From Bradyrhizobium sp. (GTDB lineage: Bacteria > Pseudomonadota > Alphaproteobacteria > Rhizobiales > Xanthobacteraceae), in NCBI RefSeq assembly GCF_027451485.1, contig NZ_DAIDJE010000206.1:38486-102485 (forward strand): a stretch of 64,000 nt of DNA, read 5' to 3'. The translations under genes and the position numbers were made by a program. Every line of letters begins with the position of its first letter. Position 1 is the first letter of the stretch. This document shows, one piece after another, positions 34,014 to 42,952 of this stretch. Under the pieces are notes generated by a model. The model was not told the origin of the DNA. It searched no databases and worked only from the letters and a program-made list of their open reading frames with translations.

Positions 34014-35171
34014 ATGTCGATGCAAGAGATTCGCGTATGCACATATGACGGTCCGGGCGCCACGCCGGTTATCCGCACGGTGCCATGGCCGAAAATCGGC
34101 AAGAAGGCGGCGCTGATCAAGGTGGGCGCCTGCGGTGTCTGCGGCACCGATCTGCACATTCTCAAGGGTCATTGGCCCAAACCGCTGCCATGGCCGTTTA
34201 CCCTTGGCCATGAGATCGGCGGCGTACTGGCCGAGGTCGGCTCGGAGTTCACTGAAGATTTCATGAGCAAGCCGTTGAAAGCGGGATCGAAAGTCATGAT
34301 CCCGCCCTTGATGCCCTGCGGCCATTGCTACTACTGTATCCACTACCCGCAGAATGCCAACAAATGCCTGACGCCAGTCTATTACGGCCGCTATCTCGGC
34401 TTCGAGAAAGCGCCGCATCTGTGGGGCGGTTGGGCCGAATACGTCTACGTCGATCTCGATATGCTGCCGGGCACAAAGATCTACAAGCTGCCTGATGACA
34501 TGCCGCTGCGATTGGGCGCGCTATCGGAGCCGCTGACATCCTGCATCAGGGCCTTCAACCGCGCCACGCGCGCCGGCGGATTCAACTGGGGCGACACCGT
34601 CGTCATCCAGGGCTCGGGTCCGATCGGCATTCTTGCGGTCGCTGCCGCGCGTGAAATGGGCGCGGGAAGGGTGATTTGCGTCGGCGCGCCCGAACAGCCG
34701 CGTCTGGCGCTTGCGCGCAAGTTCGGTGCCGAGGCAACCGTCGATATTGAAGTGGCGAAGACGCCGGCTGAGCGCATCAGCAGCGTGCGCGACATCGTCG
34801 GCGGATTTGGCGCCGATCTCGTCATGGATTGCTCCGGCCATCCGAGTGCCGGCCCTGAAGGCATCGAGATGCTTCGAGATGGCGGCACCTATGTCGAGAT
34901 GGGGCAGTTCACCGACGCCGGCGCCATCGAAACGTCCTGGCACCGCATCTGCACCAAGGACCTCAACGTGCTGGGATCGTGGGGATTCACCGGCAACGAC
35001 TTGCCGCTCGGCGTCGACATGCTCTACCGCACCCGGGACAAGTATCCCTGGCTCGAGATGCAGACGATCTACCCGTTCTCGGAAGAGGGCATCGGACAGG
35101 CCGTTGCTGACGCCATGGCGATGAAGACGGTGAAATCTACCATCGTGCCATGGCCGGAACTGGTAGAGTGA
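34014..35171 (+). CDS. Zinc-dependent medium-chain dehydrogenase
   Basis: A 385-residue alcohol/polyol-type dehydrogenase. The catalytic zinc site has Cys in GACGVCGTDLH and GHE (about 66-68); the structural zinc site has four cysteines in PCGHCYYCIHYPQNANKC. The Rossmann fold opens with GSGPIGILAVAAA (about 199-211). The substrate is unknown. Ribosome site GGGAGG; ATG at 34020 may be the true start because its spacing is better. Monocistronic, divergent from the PilZ gene. Confidence 0.88.
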   Translation: MSMQEIRVCTYDGPGATPVIRTVPWPKIGKKAALIKVGACGVCGTDLHILKGHWPKPLPWPFTLGHEIGGVLAEVGSEFTEDFMSKPLKAGSKVMIPPLMPCGHCYYCIHYPQNANKCLTPVYYGRYLGFEKAPHLWGGWAEYVYVDLDMLPGTKIYKLPDDMPLRLGALSEPLTSCIRAFNRATRAGGFNWGDTVVIQGSGPIGILAVAAAREMGAGRVICVGAPEQPRLALARKFGAEATVDIEVAKTPAERISSVRDIVGGFGADLVMDCSGHPSAGPEGIEMLRDGGTYVEMGQFTDAGAIETSWHRICTKDLNVLGSWGFTGNDLPLGVDMLYRTRDKYPWLEMQTIYPFSEEGIGQAVADAMAMKTVKSTIVPWPELVE

Positions 35172-35294
35172 GTCTGGCCGAACCGGAAATCCTTTCGGAT
35201 TGACCACGACCGGCCGACAGCTAATCAACGAACTTGTTGTTGCAGCAATACTGAAGTTTCTCGCTTTAACTTGCGTAACCGGATGGGGGGCACC

Positions 35295-36470
35295 ATGGCC
35301 GAGCAAGGCAAAATATCAGTCGAGCGGGATCTCAGACTGGATCTGTTCCGGGGCGTCGGACTGTGGATGATATTTCTCGATCATATCCCGCACGACGTCG
35401 TATCCTGGCTCACGCTTCGCAACTACGGCTTCAGCGACGCCGCCGAGTTCTTCGTTTTCATATCCGGCTATCTGGCCGGCTTCATCTACGGCCCGGTCAT
35501 CAAGGCCGGGCATTTTCTGGCGGCGCTGAAGCGGCTGTGGAAGCGGGCGATGGAAATGTATGTCGCTCACATCATGCTCTTCCTGGTCTTCACGGCGCAA
35601 ATCGCCCGTACCGTGCGGAAGTTTGACAATCCGCTGTATGAGGACGAATTCAACGTCCACAATTTCCTGCTGCACCCGGACACGCTGATCGGGCAGGCGC
35701 TGACCCTGCGCTACAAGCCGGTCAATCTCGACGTTCTGCCCCTTTACATCGCGTTGATTGCGACTGCGCCCTTCATGCTGTGGGCGATGGTGCGCCGGCC
35801 GAACCTGACGCTCCTCGGCTCGATCATTCTTTATGTTTGCGCACGCAATTTCGACTTGAACCTTGCCTCCTATCCGCCGAACACGACCTGGTATTTCAAT
35901 CCCTTTGCTTGGCAGCTGATGTTCGTCTTCGCGGCCTGGTGCGGCACTGGCGGCGCCAACCGCCTCTGGCCGATCGTCCAATCGCGCCTGGCGCTCGCCC
36001 TGGCAACGTTATGGCTTGTGTTCGCATTCTTCATTGTCATGAGCTGGCACTTCGCCGTCCTGGGTTCCTGGATACCGGCATGGCTCAACAAGATCATCTA
36101 TCCCATCGACAAAACCAATCTCGACATGTTTCGCTTCACGCATTTCCTGGCAATTGCGTTGATCGTGTCGCGCTACGTGCCGCACGGGTGGTCGGTGCTC
36201 AGGCAACGATGGCTTCGTCCGGTCGTCTTGTGCGGCCAGCATTCGCTGCCGATTTTCTGTTTCGGGGTGTTCCTGTCCTTTGCCGCGCACTGGGTCCTGA
36301 TGCAGTACACGAGGGGCGTGTGGGAGCAACTCGTGGTCAGTGCTGCCGGCATCCTCGTCATGATTGGAATTGCGTGGGTGCTGGACCGGGCTGACCGGGT
36401 GCCCGATCTGTTCGTCGATTCAGCCGAAATCAACGGCCGCAAGGCTGCGCTCGGGCCGGCAGGCAGCTAG
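35295..36470 (+). CDS. opgC: OpgC family membrane acyltransferase-like protein
   Basis: A 391-residue polytopic inner-membrane protein. It has the OpgC opening RDLRLDLFRGVGLWMIFLDH, a reactive His in the first helix region as in the acyltransferase 3 superfamily, and about ten hydrophobic segments. In Rhodobacter and others OpgC adds succinyl groups to osmoregulated periplasmic glucans. No glucan synthesis genes adjoin it. The start at 35295 follows GGGGGGCACC. It ends three bases before the convergent PAS gene. Confidence 0.85.
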   Translation: MAEQGKISVERDLRLDLFRGVGLWMIFLDHIPHDVVSWLTLRNYGFSDAAEFFVFISGYLAGFIYGPVIKAGHFLAALKRLWKRAMEMYVAHIMLFLVFTAQIARTVRKFDNPLYEDEFNVHNFLLHPDTLIGQALTLRYKPVNLDVLPLYIALIATAPFMLWAMVRRPNLTLLGSIILYVCARNFDLNLASYPPNTTWYFNPFAWQLMFVFAAWCGTGGANRLWPIVQSRLALALATLWLVFAFFIVMSWHFAVLGSWIPAWLNKIIYPIDKTNLDMFRFTHFLAIALIVSRYVPHGWSVLRQRWLRPVVLCGQHSLPIFCFGVFLSFAAHWVLMQYTRGVWEQLVVSAAGILVMIGIAWVLDRADRVPDLFVDSAEINGRKAALGPAGS

Positions 36471-36473
36471 CAG

Positions 36474-37028
36474 CTAACGCAGGCCTTCATAGACCATCAG
36501 CCCGCGCGCCAGCTTCAACTTTCGCAAGGCGCGAGGGACGAGCCGTTCGGTCGGCGGATGGAGATAGCGCCACGACGTCAACTCGAAATTCCGTAGGCGG
36601 CTATGCCCACTCTCAAACGGGGCGAGCAGGCCGGTCAGGCTCATCGGTGCGTGCGCGCGCTGATTGAAGGGCAACAGCAGCAATTCAAAGTGCATGGCCC
36701 CTTCGTCGGAGGTCGCAGTGATGCCGGCGACGGCCGGCAGCATGTCCTCGGTCACCGCCGTAATGATGTCTGTAATGTCGCGCCGGCTTTCCCGCCCGAA
36801 CAGGCCAGGAAAGCTCTGATCCTTCAGATCGCGGCCCAGCAGGGCGGAAAGCCGGGTCCCTGCCACGCGAAACGGATAGCGGCCGGCCTCGTCGCAGGCC
36901 AGCACGAAGATGTCGCCGAGCAGTTCCCGAAAGGCGTCGGGTTTGAAGTCGCTACGGTCCGGCGCGCGGGAGTCGCCGCGTTTTTCGTCCCAATACGCGA
37001 AGAATTGCCGATTTGACGGATGCTTCAT
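36474..37028 (-). CDS. PAS_5 family single-domain protein
   Basis: A 184-residue soluble protein consisting almost entirely of one PAS_5-type (PF07310) domain. Features are FFAYWDEKRGD near the start, DIFVLACDEAGRYPFRVAGTRLSALLGRDLK in the middle and the LLLPF block near 125. No output domain is attached. Caulobacter MopJ, a single-domain PAS protein of this family, acts on CtrA-dependent cell-cycle control. A full CtrA-type box lies about 140 bases upstream here, which fits, but the parallel is an inference. Start at 37028 with AGGACAGGG upstream. Confidence 0.82.
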   Translation of the reverse strand: MKHPSNRQFFAYWDEKRGDSRAPDRSDFKPDAFRELLGDIFVLACDEAGRYPFRVAGTRLSALLGRDLKDQSFPGLFGRESRRDITDIITAVTEDMLPAVAGITATSDEGAMHFELLLLPFNQRAHAPMSLTGLLAPFESGHSRLRNFELTSWRYLHPPTERLVPRALRKLKLARGLMVYEGLR

Positions 37029-37168
37029 GGCCCTGTCCTTGCTCCGTGCCGGCCGCCGATGGGACATTTCTGTCCCGCTTTCGCGCATGCGCGGACCCCG
37101 GTTTTGTTGTGCAGAAAGGGATTTGCAGCGTCCATGCCGAAGCCGCTTCGCAGCGGCGGTTTGCAGCG

Positions 37169-37183
37169 TTAACGTTAAATTAA
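37169..37183. promoter_or_regulatory. CtrA-type binding box (TTAA-N7-TTAA)
   Basis: TTAACGTTAAATTAA fits the full CtrA consensus and contains a third TTAA. The palindrome CGTTAAATTAACG overlaps it. It lies about 140 bases before the leftward PAS_5 gene. Confidence 0.6.
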
Positions 37184-37356
37184 CGATCGGCTTGGCGGGA
37201 GAGATCAGCCTGCTAGGCTCTCTTCCATCAGATCGCTTCGCCGGGCTTTTCGAGGTCCGGCAAAGACACAAGGCGTCGAACAGATTGGCGGCTTGCGCGG
37301 GGAGGGGTGGGGATAAAACCCCAAATGACCCCGCAAAAGACAAGGCCAACGTCAAC

Positions 37357-37395
37357 AAGGCAGGGCTTTCTCAGGGCCCTGCCTTTTCATTTTGC
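37357..37395 (+). terminator. Strong intrinsic terminator on the plus strand without an upstream gene
   Basis: AAGGCAGGGC (37357-37366) pairs with GCCCTGCCTT (37376-37385) over 10 bp with a nine-base loop, followed by TTCATTTTG. The T tail lies on the plus-strand side, whereas both flanking genes run leftward. It implies a rightward transcript ending here. Confidence 0.7.
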
Positions 37396-37411
37396 AGATC
37401 GAGGCGCGTGT

Positions 37412-38539
37412 TCAAGCCTTCCAGTTCTTCTTCTGCAGCACGTCGAACCAGACGGCGAGGCTGATGATCAGTCCCTTGATGATCAGTTGGTAGAACGAGG
37501 AAATGCCGAGCAGGCTCATGCCATTGTTGAGCACGCCAATGATCAGCGCGCCAACGATAGTGCCGCCGATCGTGCCGGAGCCTCCGGAGAGGCTGGTGCC
37601 GCCGATCACCACCGCAGCAATGGCGTCCAGTTCGAACATGTTGCCGAGATTGGGTGAGGCGCCGTTCAAGCGCGAAGCCAGCAAAATGCCCGACAATGCC
37701 GATAGCAGCGACACGGTGACATAGACGATAATTTTCGTCGCGTAGACGTTGATGCCCGAGAGGCGGGCGGCTTCCTCATTGCCGCCGAGTGCATAAAGCC
37801 TGCGGCCGAACCGGGTATGCCCAAGGAGGAAGATCGCAATGGCAGCGATCACGACAAAGATCGCGACCGGCACGGGAAGACCCTCACCGGTGCCGAACAC
37901 ATAAGCCGCGAGCAACAGACCGGCCGCGGCGGCCAGGGTGCCGGGAAGGTCTCTTTCGAGCAGCGCGAGGCTCTTTGTCCTGCCTTCGCGCCTGCTCTTG
38001 GCAAGTGTGTAAAGGCCAGCCAGCGCGCCGATGGCAAGAAAAACCAGCGTCGGGATCGGCGGAATATAGGAGCTGCCAAGGACGGCAAAGGAGCGATCGG
38101 CAACCGGAATGGAGCTGCCGCCAGACAGCGACAGCGCCACGCCGCGCCCGATCGTCAGCATGCCAAGCGTGATGATGAACGGTGGAATGCGGTAATGCGC
38201 GATCCAGAAGCCGTTCCAAAGCCCAATGACGCCGCCGACGACCGCTAGCGTAACCGGGACGGCGAGCCAAGCGGCAAGGCCGTATTGCATCAACAGTGTC
38301 ACCACGACCGCGGCAACGCCGACGACCGACCCGACCGAGAGATCGATACCGGCGATCAGGATCACCATGGTCATCCCGACCGCGATGATGCCGACGACCG
38401 TCACTTGGCGCGCCACATTGCTCAGGTTGCGCGCGGTGGCAAAGGTGGGGTCAACGACCGCGAGCGCAATCGTCAGCGCCACCAACGCGATCAGCGTCGC
38501 GTTGCTCCTGATGAATCGAAGCGCGGGATTGCCCTGCAT
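37412..38539 (-). CDS. xylH: Sugar ABC transporter permease (XylH type)
   Basis: A 375-residue inner-membrane permease of the carbohydrate uptake class 2 (xylose/ribose) family. It has about ten hydrophobic segments, the IDLSVGSVVG motif near 66-75 and the GGTSLSGGSGTIGGT block near 315. It has the extra central insert typical of XylH compared with RbsC. Last gene of the leftward operon, six bases after the ATPase gene. Xylose is the family substrate; the true sugar is unproven. Confidence 0.88.
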   Translation of the reverse strand: MQGNPALRFIRSNATLIALVALTIALAVVDPTFATARNLSNVARQVTVVGIIAVGMTMVILIAGIDLSVGSVVGVAAVVVTLLMQYGLAAWLAVPVTLAVVGGVIGLWNGFWIAHYRIPPFIITLGMLTIGRGVALSLSGGSSIPVADRSFAVLGSSYIPPIPTLVFLAIGALAGLYTLAKSRREGRTKSLALLERDLPGTLAAAAGLLLAAYVFGTGEGLPVPVAIFVVIAAIAIFLLGHTRFGRRLYALGGNEEAARLSGINVYATKIIVYVTVSLLSALSGILLASRLNGASPNLGNMFELDAIAAVVIGGTSLSGGSGTIGGTIVGALIIGVLNNGMSLLGISSFYQLIIKGLIISLAVWFDVLQKKNWKA

Positions 38540-38545
38540 TGTGCC

Positions 38546-40102
38546 CTATTGCTCCGCCCGGCGCGCGCCGGTCGCCCATTGCATCACTGCTTCGCGGCTC
38601 GCATTCGCCTTGGTGAATTCCGAGACGATGCGCCCTTCATTCATCACAAGAATCCGGTCGCTCATGCCGAGCAGTTCGTCGAGTTCGGAGGAGATGATGA
38701 TGATGGCGACGCCTTGGCAAGCGAGCCGATCGAGAAGCCTGTGGATTTCGATCTTGGCCCCGATATCGATGCCGCGGGTCGGCTCGTCCAGGATGAAGAT
38801 CTTTGGGGCTGCATTGAGCCAACGCGCGAGCAGGACCTTCTGCTGGTTGCCGCCCGAGAGCGTTCCGACAATGGCATCGACGCTAGAAGTCTTTACGTTC
38901 AATTGCGCGACGTACTTCTCGGTTAGCGCGCGCTCTTTGTCCGCGTCGATAACCCCGATCTGCGGCGAGCTGACCGTCTGCAGCGAGGATATCGTGGTGT
39001 TAAAGGTGATCGGCTGCTTCAGGAACAGGCCGAGCGCCTTGCGGTCTTCGGTGAGAAGCGCAATCCCGCAGGCGATCGCATCGGCGGGCGAATTTATCTC
39101 AACTTGCGTGCCCTCGATCAGCACCTCGCCATGTGTCGCAGGTGGGAATGCGCCAAAGATCGCCGAAGCCAGCGTGGTCCGACCCGAACCCATCAGGCCG
39201 CAAAGCCCGAGGATTTCGCCGCGATAGGCTGAAAACGAAATGTCCTCGATCTTGCGCATGCCGGGCAGGGAAGGATGATCGACGGCGAGGTGCCTGACTT
39301 CCAGAATTTTCTCGCCCCGCTGGCGCGAGCTTGCCGGATACATTTCCTTCAGTTCGCGGCCGACCATCCGGGCAATGATCTGATCGAGCGTGATGTCGGA
39401 TATCGCCGCCGGCTCGCCGATGGTCCGGCCGTCGCGGAGGACGACGACGCGATCGGCGATCTGCGCGATCTCCTCCATCTTGTGGGAGATATAGCAGAGG
39501 CAGACGCCGGACTGCCGCAAGCCTCGGATTACGCGGAAAAGTTCGGTGACCTCCTTGTCCGACAGCGCAGATGTCGGCTCGTCGAGAATGAGGATCCGGG
39601 CGCGCCTCGACAGCGCCTTTGCGATTTCGACCATCTGCTGCTTGCCAACGGCGATGTGTTTGACCCGGTCGGCGGGGCCGATGTCGGTCAGCCCCAATTC
39701 GGCGAGCAGAACCTCGGCATCCCGGTTCAGTTTTGCCCAATCGATGGCGCCAAACCTGTTGACCGGCTGATTGTCGAGAAAGATGTTTTCGGCGATTGAG
39801 AGCTCTGGAAGAAGATTGAGCTCCTGGTGGATGACGGCGATACCGGCGTCCATGGCGTCACGGGGGCCACGAAACTGCCGTCTCTCTCCCTGGATGAAAA
39901 TATCGCCCTGGTAGGTGGGATAGGGCCAGACGCCGCCGAGCACCTTCATCAGCGTGGACTTTCCCGCGCCATTCTCGCCCATCAGCGCCAGAACCTCGCC
40001 TGCGCGTGCCTCGAAATTGACGTCGTCGAGGGCTCGTACGCCCGGAAATTCCTTGACGATATGCTCCATCTTGAGGACGACGTCGGACATGCGCATCGGC
40101 AC
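38546..40102 (-). CDS. xylG: Sugar ABC transporter ATP-binding protein (XylG type)
   Basis: A 518-residue ATPase with two nucleotide-binding domains, as expected for xylose/ribose importers. Domain 1 has Walker A GENGAGKST (about 41-49), the degenerate signature GKQQMVEIAKAL and DEPTSALS. Domain 2 has Walker A-like GLMGSGRTT, signature LSGGNQQKVLLARWL and DEPTRGIDIG. GTG start at 40102 has AGGTAAG upstream; ATG at 40096 and 40090 are possible. It lies 11 bases after the binding-protein gene. Confidence 0.92.
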   Translation of the reverse strand: MPMRMSDVVLKMEHIVKEFPGVRALDDVNFEARAGEVLALMGENGAGKSTLMKVLGGVWPYPTYQGDIFIQGERRQFRGPRDAMDAGIAVIHQELNLLPELSIAENIFLDNQPVNRFGAIDWAKLNRDAEVLLAELGLTDIGPADRVKHIAVGKQQMVEIAKALSRRARILILDEPTSALSDKEVTELFRVIRGLRQSGVCLCYISHKMEEIAQIADRVVVLRDGRTIGEPAAISDITLDQIIARMVGRELKEMYPASSRQRGEKILEVRHLAVDHPSLPGMRKIEDISFSAYRGEILGLCGLMGSGRTTLASAIFGAFPPATHGEVLIEGTQVEINSPADAIACGIALLTEDRKALGLFLKQPITFNTTISSLQTVSSPQIGVIDADKERALTEKYVAQLNVKTSSVDAIVGTLSGGNQQKVLLARWLNAAPKIFILDEPTRGIDIGAKIEIHRLLDRLACQGVAIIIISSELDELLGMSDRILVMNEGRIVSEFTKANASREAVMQWATGARRAEQ

Positions 40103-40113
40103 TTGCGGCTTAC

Positions 40114-41169
40114 CTAGTTTCCGTAGACCTGCTTGTGGGTGTAAAACCCTTCTGCAATGATCGTCGAGTCCAGATTGCTCTTGTCGATGAGCACGACCGG
40201 CGTCACCAGCGTCGGCACATCGACGGCGCCGTTATTGATCACGCGGTCGGCCTTGATCAGTGTTTTCGGTTCCTTGTCCGGATTGGCCGCGAGTTTCACG
40301 GCGATTTCGACCGCGGTTTCTGCCAACGGATCGATCTTCTTCCAGACATCCACGGCCTGCTTGCCTTGCGCGATATACTGGACGTTGACGAGGTCGGCGT
40401 CGGAACCGGCGACGAACACCTTATCCGCGCTGGCGAGCCCCTGTGCGTCGAGCGCGGCGATCACGCCGCGCGCCATGCCTGAGTTGTTGCAGATGATAGC
40501 ATCGATCTTGTTGCCTGACTTGGTCAGGAGATTTTCGGTGGTCGCCATCGCCTTGTCCGGCGACCATCCCTCATGCGATTGATCGGCGATGAGCGTGAGG
40601 CCTGGGTTGGCCTTGAGCACTTCGAGCACGCCGCTGGACATGGTATTGGCGTTGGAATCGCCGGGTTGGCCGCGAATGAGCACGACGTTACCCTTGACCG
40701 ATCCGTATTTCGCCTTGAGCCAGGCCACCATGGCTTCGGCCTGAAGCTTGCCGACGGCCCAGCTGTCCTGCATCACCATGGCATCGAGCGGGCCGTTGAC
40801 CAGCATGGCGTCATAGCCGACCACCCTTACGCCGCTCTTGTGGGCCAAACTGACCATGCTGCCGGCGGTGCCGGTATTGACCGGCTGGAGCACGATCGCC
40901 TGCGCGCCCCGCGACAGCATGTTCTCGAAGGCGGCAAGCTGGGCCTGTTCGTCATTGTTGGCGGAATCGAAAATGACCCCGGCGCCCAGCGCCTTCGCCT
41001 TGGCGAGAAAGGCAGCCTTGTCGCGCTGATAGCGCTCCTCCTGCATGGTTTTCAGTAGAAAGCCGATTCTCACCTTCTCGGCGGCGCCGGCCGGTCTGAC
41101 CCATGCGTTGAGCGTCATCGCCGGCGCCAGCGTGAGGCCGCGCAGGATCAATCTGCGGTGAAAATTCAT
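40114..41169 (-). CDS. xylF: Sugar ABC transporter substrate-binding protein (XylF type)
   Basis: A 351-residue periplasmic binding protein of the xylose/ribose family. The export signal has RR (MNFHRRLILRG) and ends near AGA at residue 29. The mature part has KVRIGFLLKTMQEERYQRD and GYDAMLVNGPLDAMVMQDS, characteristic of XylF. First gene of the operon. No isomerase, kinase or regulator gene adjoins, so the catabolic route must lie elsewhere, and the ligand is inferred. Confidence 0.88.
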   Translation of the reverse strand: MNFHRRLILRGLTLAPAMTLNAWVRPAGAAEKVRIGFLLKTMQEERYQRDKAAFLAKAKALGAGVIFDSANNDEQAQLAAFENMLSRGAQAIVLQPVNTGTAGSMVSLAHKSGVRVVGYDAMLVNGPLDAMVMQDSWAVGKLQAEAMVAWLKAKYGSVKGNVVLIRGQPGDSNANTMSSGVLEVLKANPGLTLIADQSHEGWSPDKAMATTENLLTKSGNKIDAIICNNSGMARGVIAALDAQGLASADKVFVAGSDADLVNVQYIAQGKQAVDVWKKIDPLAETAVEIAVKLAANPDKEPKTLIKADRVINNGAVDVPTLVTPVVLIDKSNLDSTIIAEGFYTHKQVYGN

Positions 41170-41232
41170 GGTGTTTCTCCCCGATCCAGCCTGTTTGCAG
41201 GCGACCCACGCTCTCTTTGGTCAGGATAACGG

Positions 41233-41295
41233 CTAGTGCCGCGCATTTGAAGTTCCTGCACCGGCTTCCACTTCGAAGCAAAACCCTCTAATGGG
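41233..41295. repeat. Degenerate palindromic repeat F
   Basis: Begins CTAGTGCCGCGCATTTGAAG, matching the left arm of the element at 42129 (CCGCGAATTTGAAG), and ends with CTTCGAAGCAAAACC. It sits between the divergent xylF and rhomboid genes. The arms pair poorly, so it is a decayed copy. Confidence 0.55.
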
Positions 41296-41336
41296 GCGCA
41301 TCGCTCGAAAAGCTGCCGTCTTGAGGTTGCAAACCC

Positions 41337-42128
41337 TTGGAATCCAGACCTGAAAAATCGCCGCCGGAAACCCTGCCGCAGCTTCCACCGTCCCGCCGTC
41401 GCGAGCCGCTACTCACGCTGCCCGGTGCATTGACCGCCTACATTCTCCTGCTCGCGGTGATCCACCTGCGCGTGCTTTTGCCACGCGACCTCGACAACTG
41501 GATCGTCATTGCCTTCGGATTCATCCCCAAGCGCTATGACGCGACATTGCTGCCGGATGCTTTTCCCGGGGGGGAGGGGGCGAAATACTGGACGTTCGTG
41601 ACCTATTCCCTGCTGCACGCCAACCTCAGTCATATCGGCTTCAACGTGCTGTGGCTCCTTCCGTTTGGCAGCGCGCTGGCGCGCCGTTTCGGCGCAGTCC
41701 GTTTCTACGTTTTCATGGCCGTTACAGCGGCGGCCGGCGCGCTTGCCCATCTGATCTCGCATGAGCATGAGCTCGCGCCGATGATCGGTGCGTCGGCCTC
41801 GGTCTCCGGCACGATGGCTGCCAGCATCCGCTTCGCATTCGTGCGGGGCAGCTTTCTTTCTTTCAGCAGAGGCGATGCAGACCGCGCCGCGAAGGTGCCC
41901 GCGCAATCGCTGTGGCAAGCGCTGCGCGACCGCCGCGTCATCGCCTTCCTCGCCGTCTGGTTCGTTGTCAACCTCATTTTCGGGATTGGTTCGATTGCGA
42001 TCGGCATGGAAGGCGCCACAGTCGCCTGGCAAGCGCATATCGGCGGTTTTTTGGCCGGTCTTGTCCTGTTTTCGCTGTTCGACCCGGTTCCGCGCTCATC
42101 GTCCGACGTTGCGGACGCAGACGATTAA
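41337..42128 (+). CDS. Rhomboid family intramembrane serine protease
   Basis: A 263-residue inner-membrane protease with six hydrophobic helices. The LLHANLSHIGFN block (His94, His99, Asn103), the nucleophile Ser153 in GASAS and His234 in WQAHIGG give the Ser-His dyad. The usual GxSG is GASA here, a variant seen in some alphaproteobacteria. TTG start at 41337; no ATG lies before the first helix. The N-terminus is Pro-rich and cytosolic. Substrates unknown. Confidence 0.85.
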   Translation: MESRPEKSPPETLPQLPPSRRREPLLTLPGALTAYILLLAVIHLRVLLPRDLDNWIVIAFGFIPKRYDATLLPDAFPGGEGAKYWTFVTYSLLHANLSHIGFNVLWLLPFGSALARRFGAVRFYVFMAVTAAAGALAHLISHEHELAPMIGASASVSGTMAASIRFAFVRGSFLSFSRGDADRAAKVPAQSLWQALRDRRVIAFLAVWFVVNLIFGIGSIAIGMEGATVAWQAHIGGFLAGLVLFSLFDPVPRSSSDVADADD

Positions 42129-42200
42129 CACCGCGAATTTGAAGTTTCTGTCAGTTGGGCCGCGCGTCCTTCATAGGAGCTTCGAATTCAAAAGCCGCAC
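42129..42200. repeat. Palindromic repeat G
   Basis: Starts immediately after the rhomboid stop codon. CCGCGAATTTGAAG on the left and GCTTCGAATTCAAAAGCCGC on the right form an imperfect hairpin. The arms match repeat D at 16841-16909 in inverted order. Confidence 0.7.
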
Positions 42201-42507
42201 AGGAAACAAGAAGTTGCTGAAGCTCCTTTGAGGTCGACGTTCGCGTCAGAGGATGCCGCGGCATCCTGCGACCTTCGGAAGCGGAGCGCTATGTCTGAAT
42301 TCTCTGGGCTTCGCTTGCGGGGCGGTGAGATTTAATCCATCATTCGCGACATGCGGCACGGCACGAGCCGCAGATGTTGCTCGTCAGGCCGTGGCAACCG
42401 CACAAGCGCCCCGCAACCAAAGTGGCGCATCACTGTTGTTTGAAGACTCAAATGAACAAAGAACGCGCTCGCTTTTCAAGGGCGCGATCGACTTCAAGGA
42501 GGCGACA
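42201..42507. other. Leader region of the CBS gene with an 18-base palindrome
   Basis: Some 300 bases without a convincing gene. AGGATGCCGCGGCATCCT at 42251-42268 is a perfect 18-base palindrome, a possible operator or hairpin. The CBS gene's frame stays open through most of this stretch but has no plausible start there. Confidence 0.45.
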
Positions 42508-42936
42508 ATGACGGTACGTGCAATTCTCGATACCAAAGGCCATCAGATCACGAGCGTCGAGCCGGAGGCGAGGCTCTCCGCCGCCGTCAGGATTCTAGGG
42601 GAACGCAAGATCGGCGCCGTGCTCGTCATGAGCGCAGGCCGGATTGAGGGTATTCTGTCGGAGCGTGACATCGTGCGCGTCCTGGGCGAGCGGGGGGCGG
42701 CCATCCTTGAAGACCCCGTCAGCGCGGTGATGACCCGCAAGGTCGTCAGCTGCAAGCAGTCCGATACCGTCAGCGCGATCATGGAGATGATGACGCGCGG
42801 AAAATTCCGTCATCTGCCGGTCGTCGATGGCGAGCGGGTGGTCGGCCTGATCTCGATTGGCGACGTTGTCAAATGGCGCGTGCAGGAATATGAGCGCGAG
42901 CAGGAAGCGCTGCGCGAATATATCAAGACGGCCTGA
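42508..42936 (+). CDS. CBS-domain pair protein
   Basis: A 142-residue soluble protein made of two CBS domains (about 8-60 and 73-130), which together bind adenine nucleotides and act as energy sensors. Conserved features are IGAVLVMSAGRIEGILSERDI and FRHLPVVDGERVVGLISIGD. No effector domain is attached. The start has AAGGAGGCGACA directly upstream. Partner unknown. Confidence 0.88.
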   Translation: MTVRAILDTKGHQITSVEPEARLSAAVRILGERKIGAVLVMSAGRIEGILSERDIVRVLGERGAAILEDPVSAVMTRKVVSCKQSDTVSAIMEMMTRGKFRHLPVVDGERVVGLISIGDVVKWRVQEYEREQEALREYIKTA

Positions 42937-42952
42937 CGTAAGAGACCACCGC

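Larger units (their letters stand above)
37029..37411. other. Intergenic region with CtrA-type box and an orphan terminator
   Basis: A 383-base gap between the PAS_5 gene's start and the end of the xylose-type ABC operon. It contains the CtrA-type box (37169-37183), a G-rich stretch near 37298-37318 and a strong rightward terminator (37357-37395). No protein gene is convincing; a short rightward noncoding transcript is possible. Confidence 0.6.
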
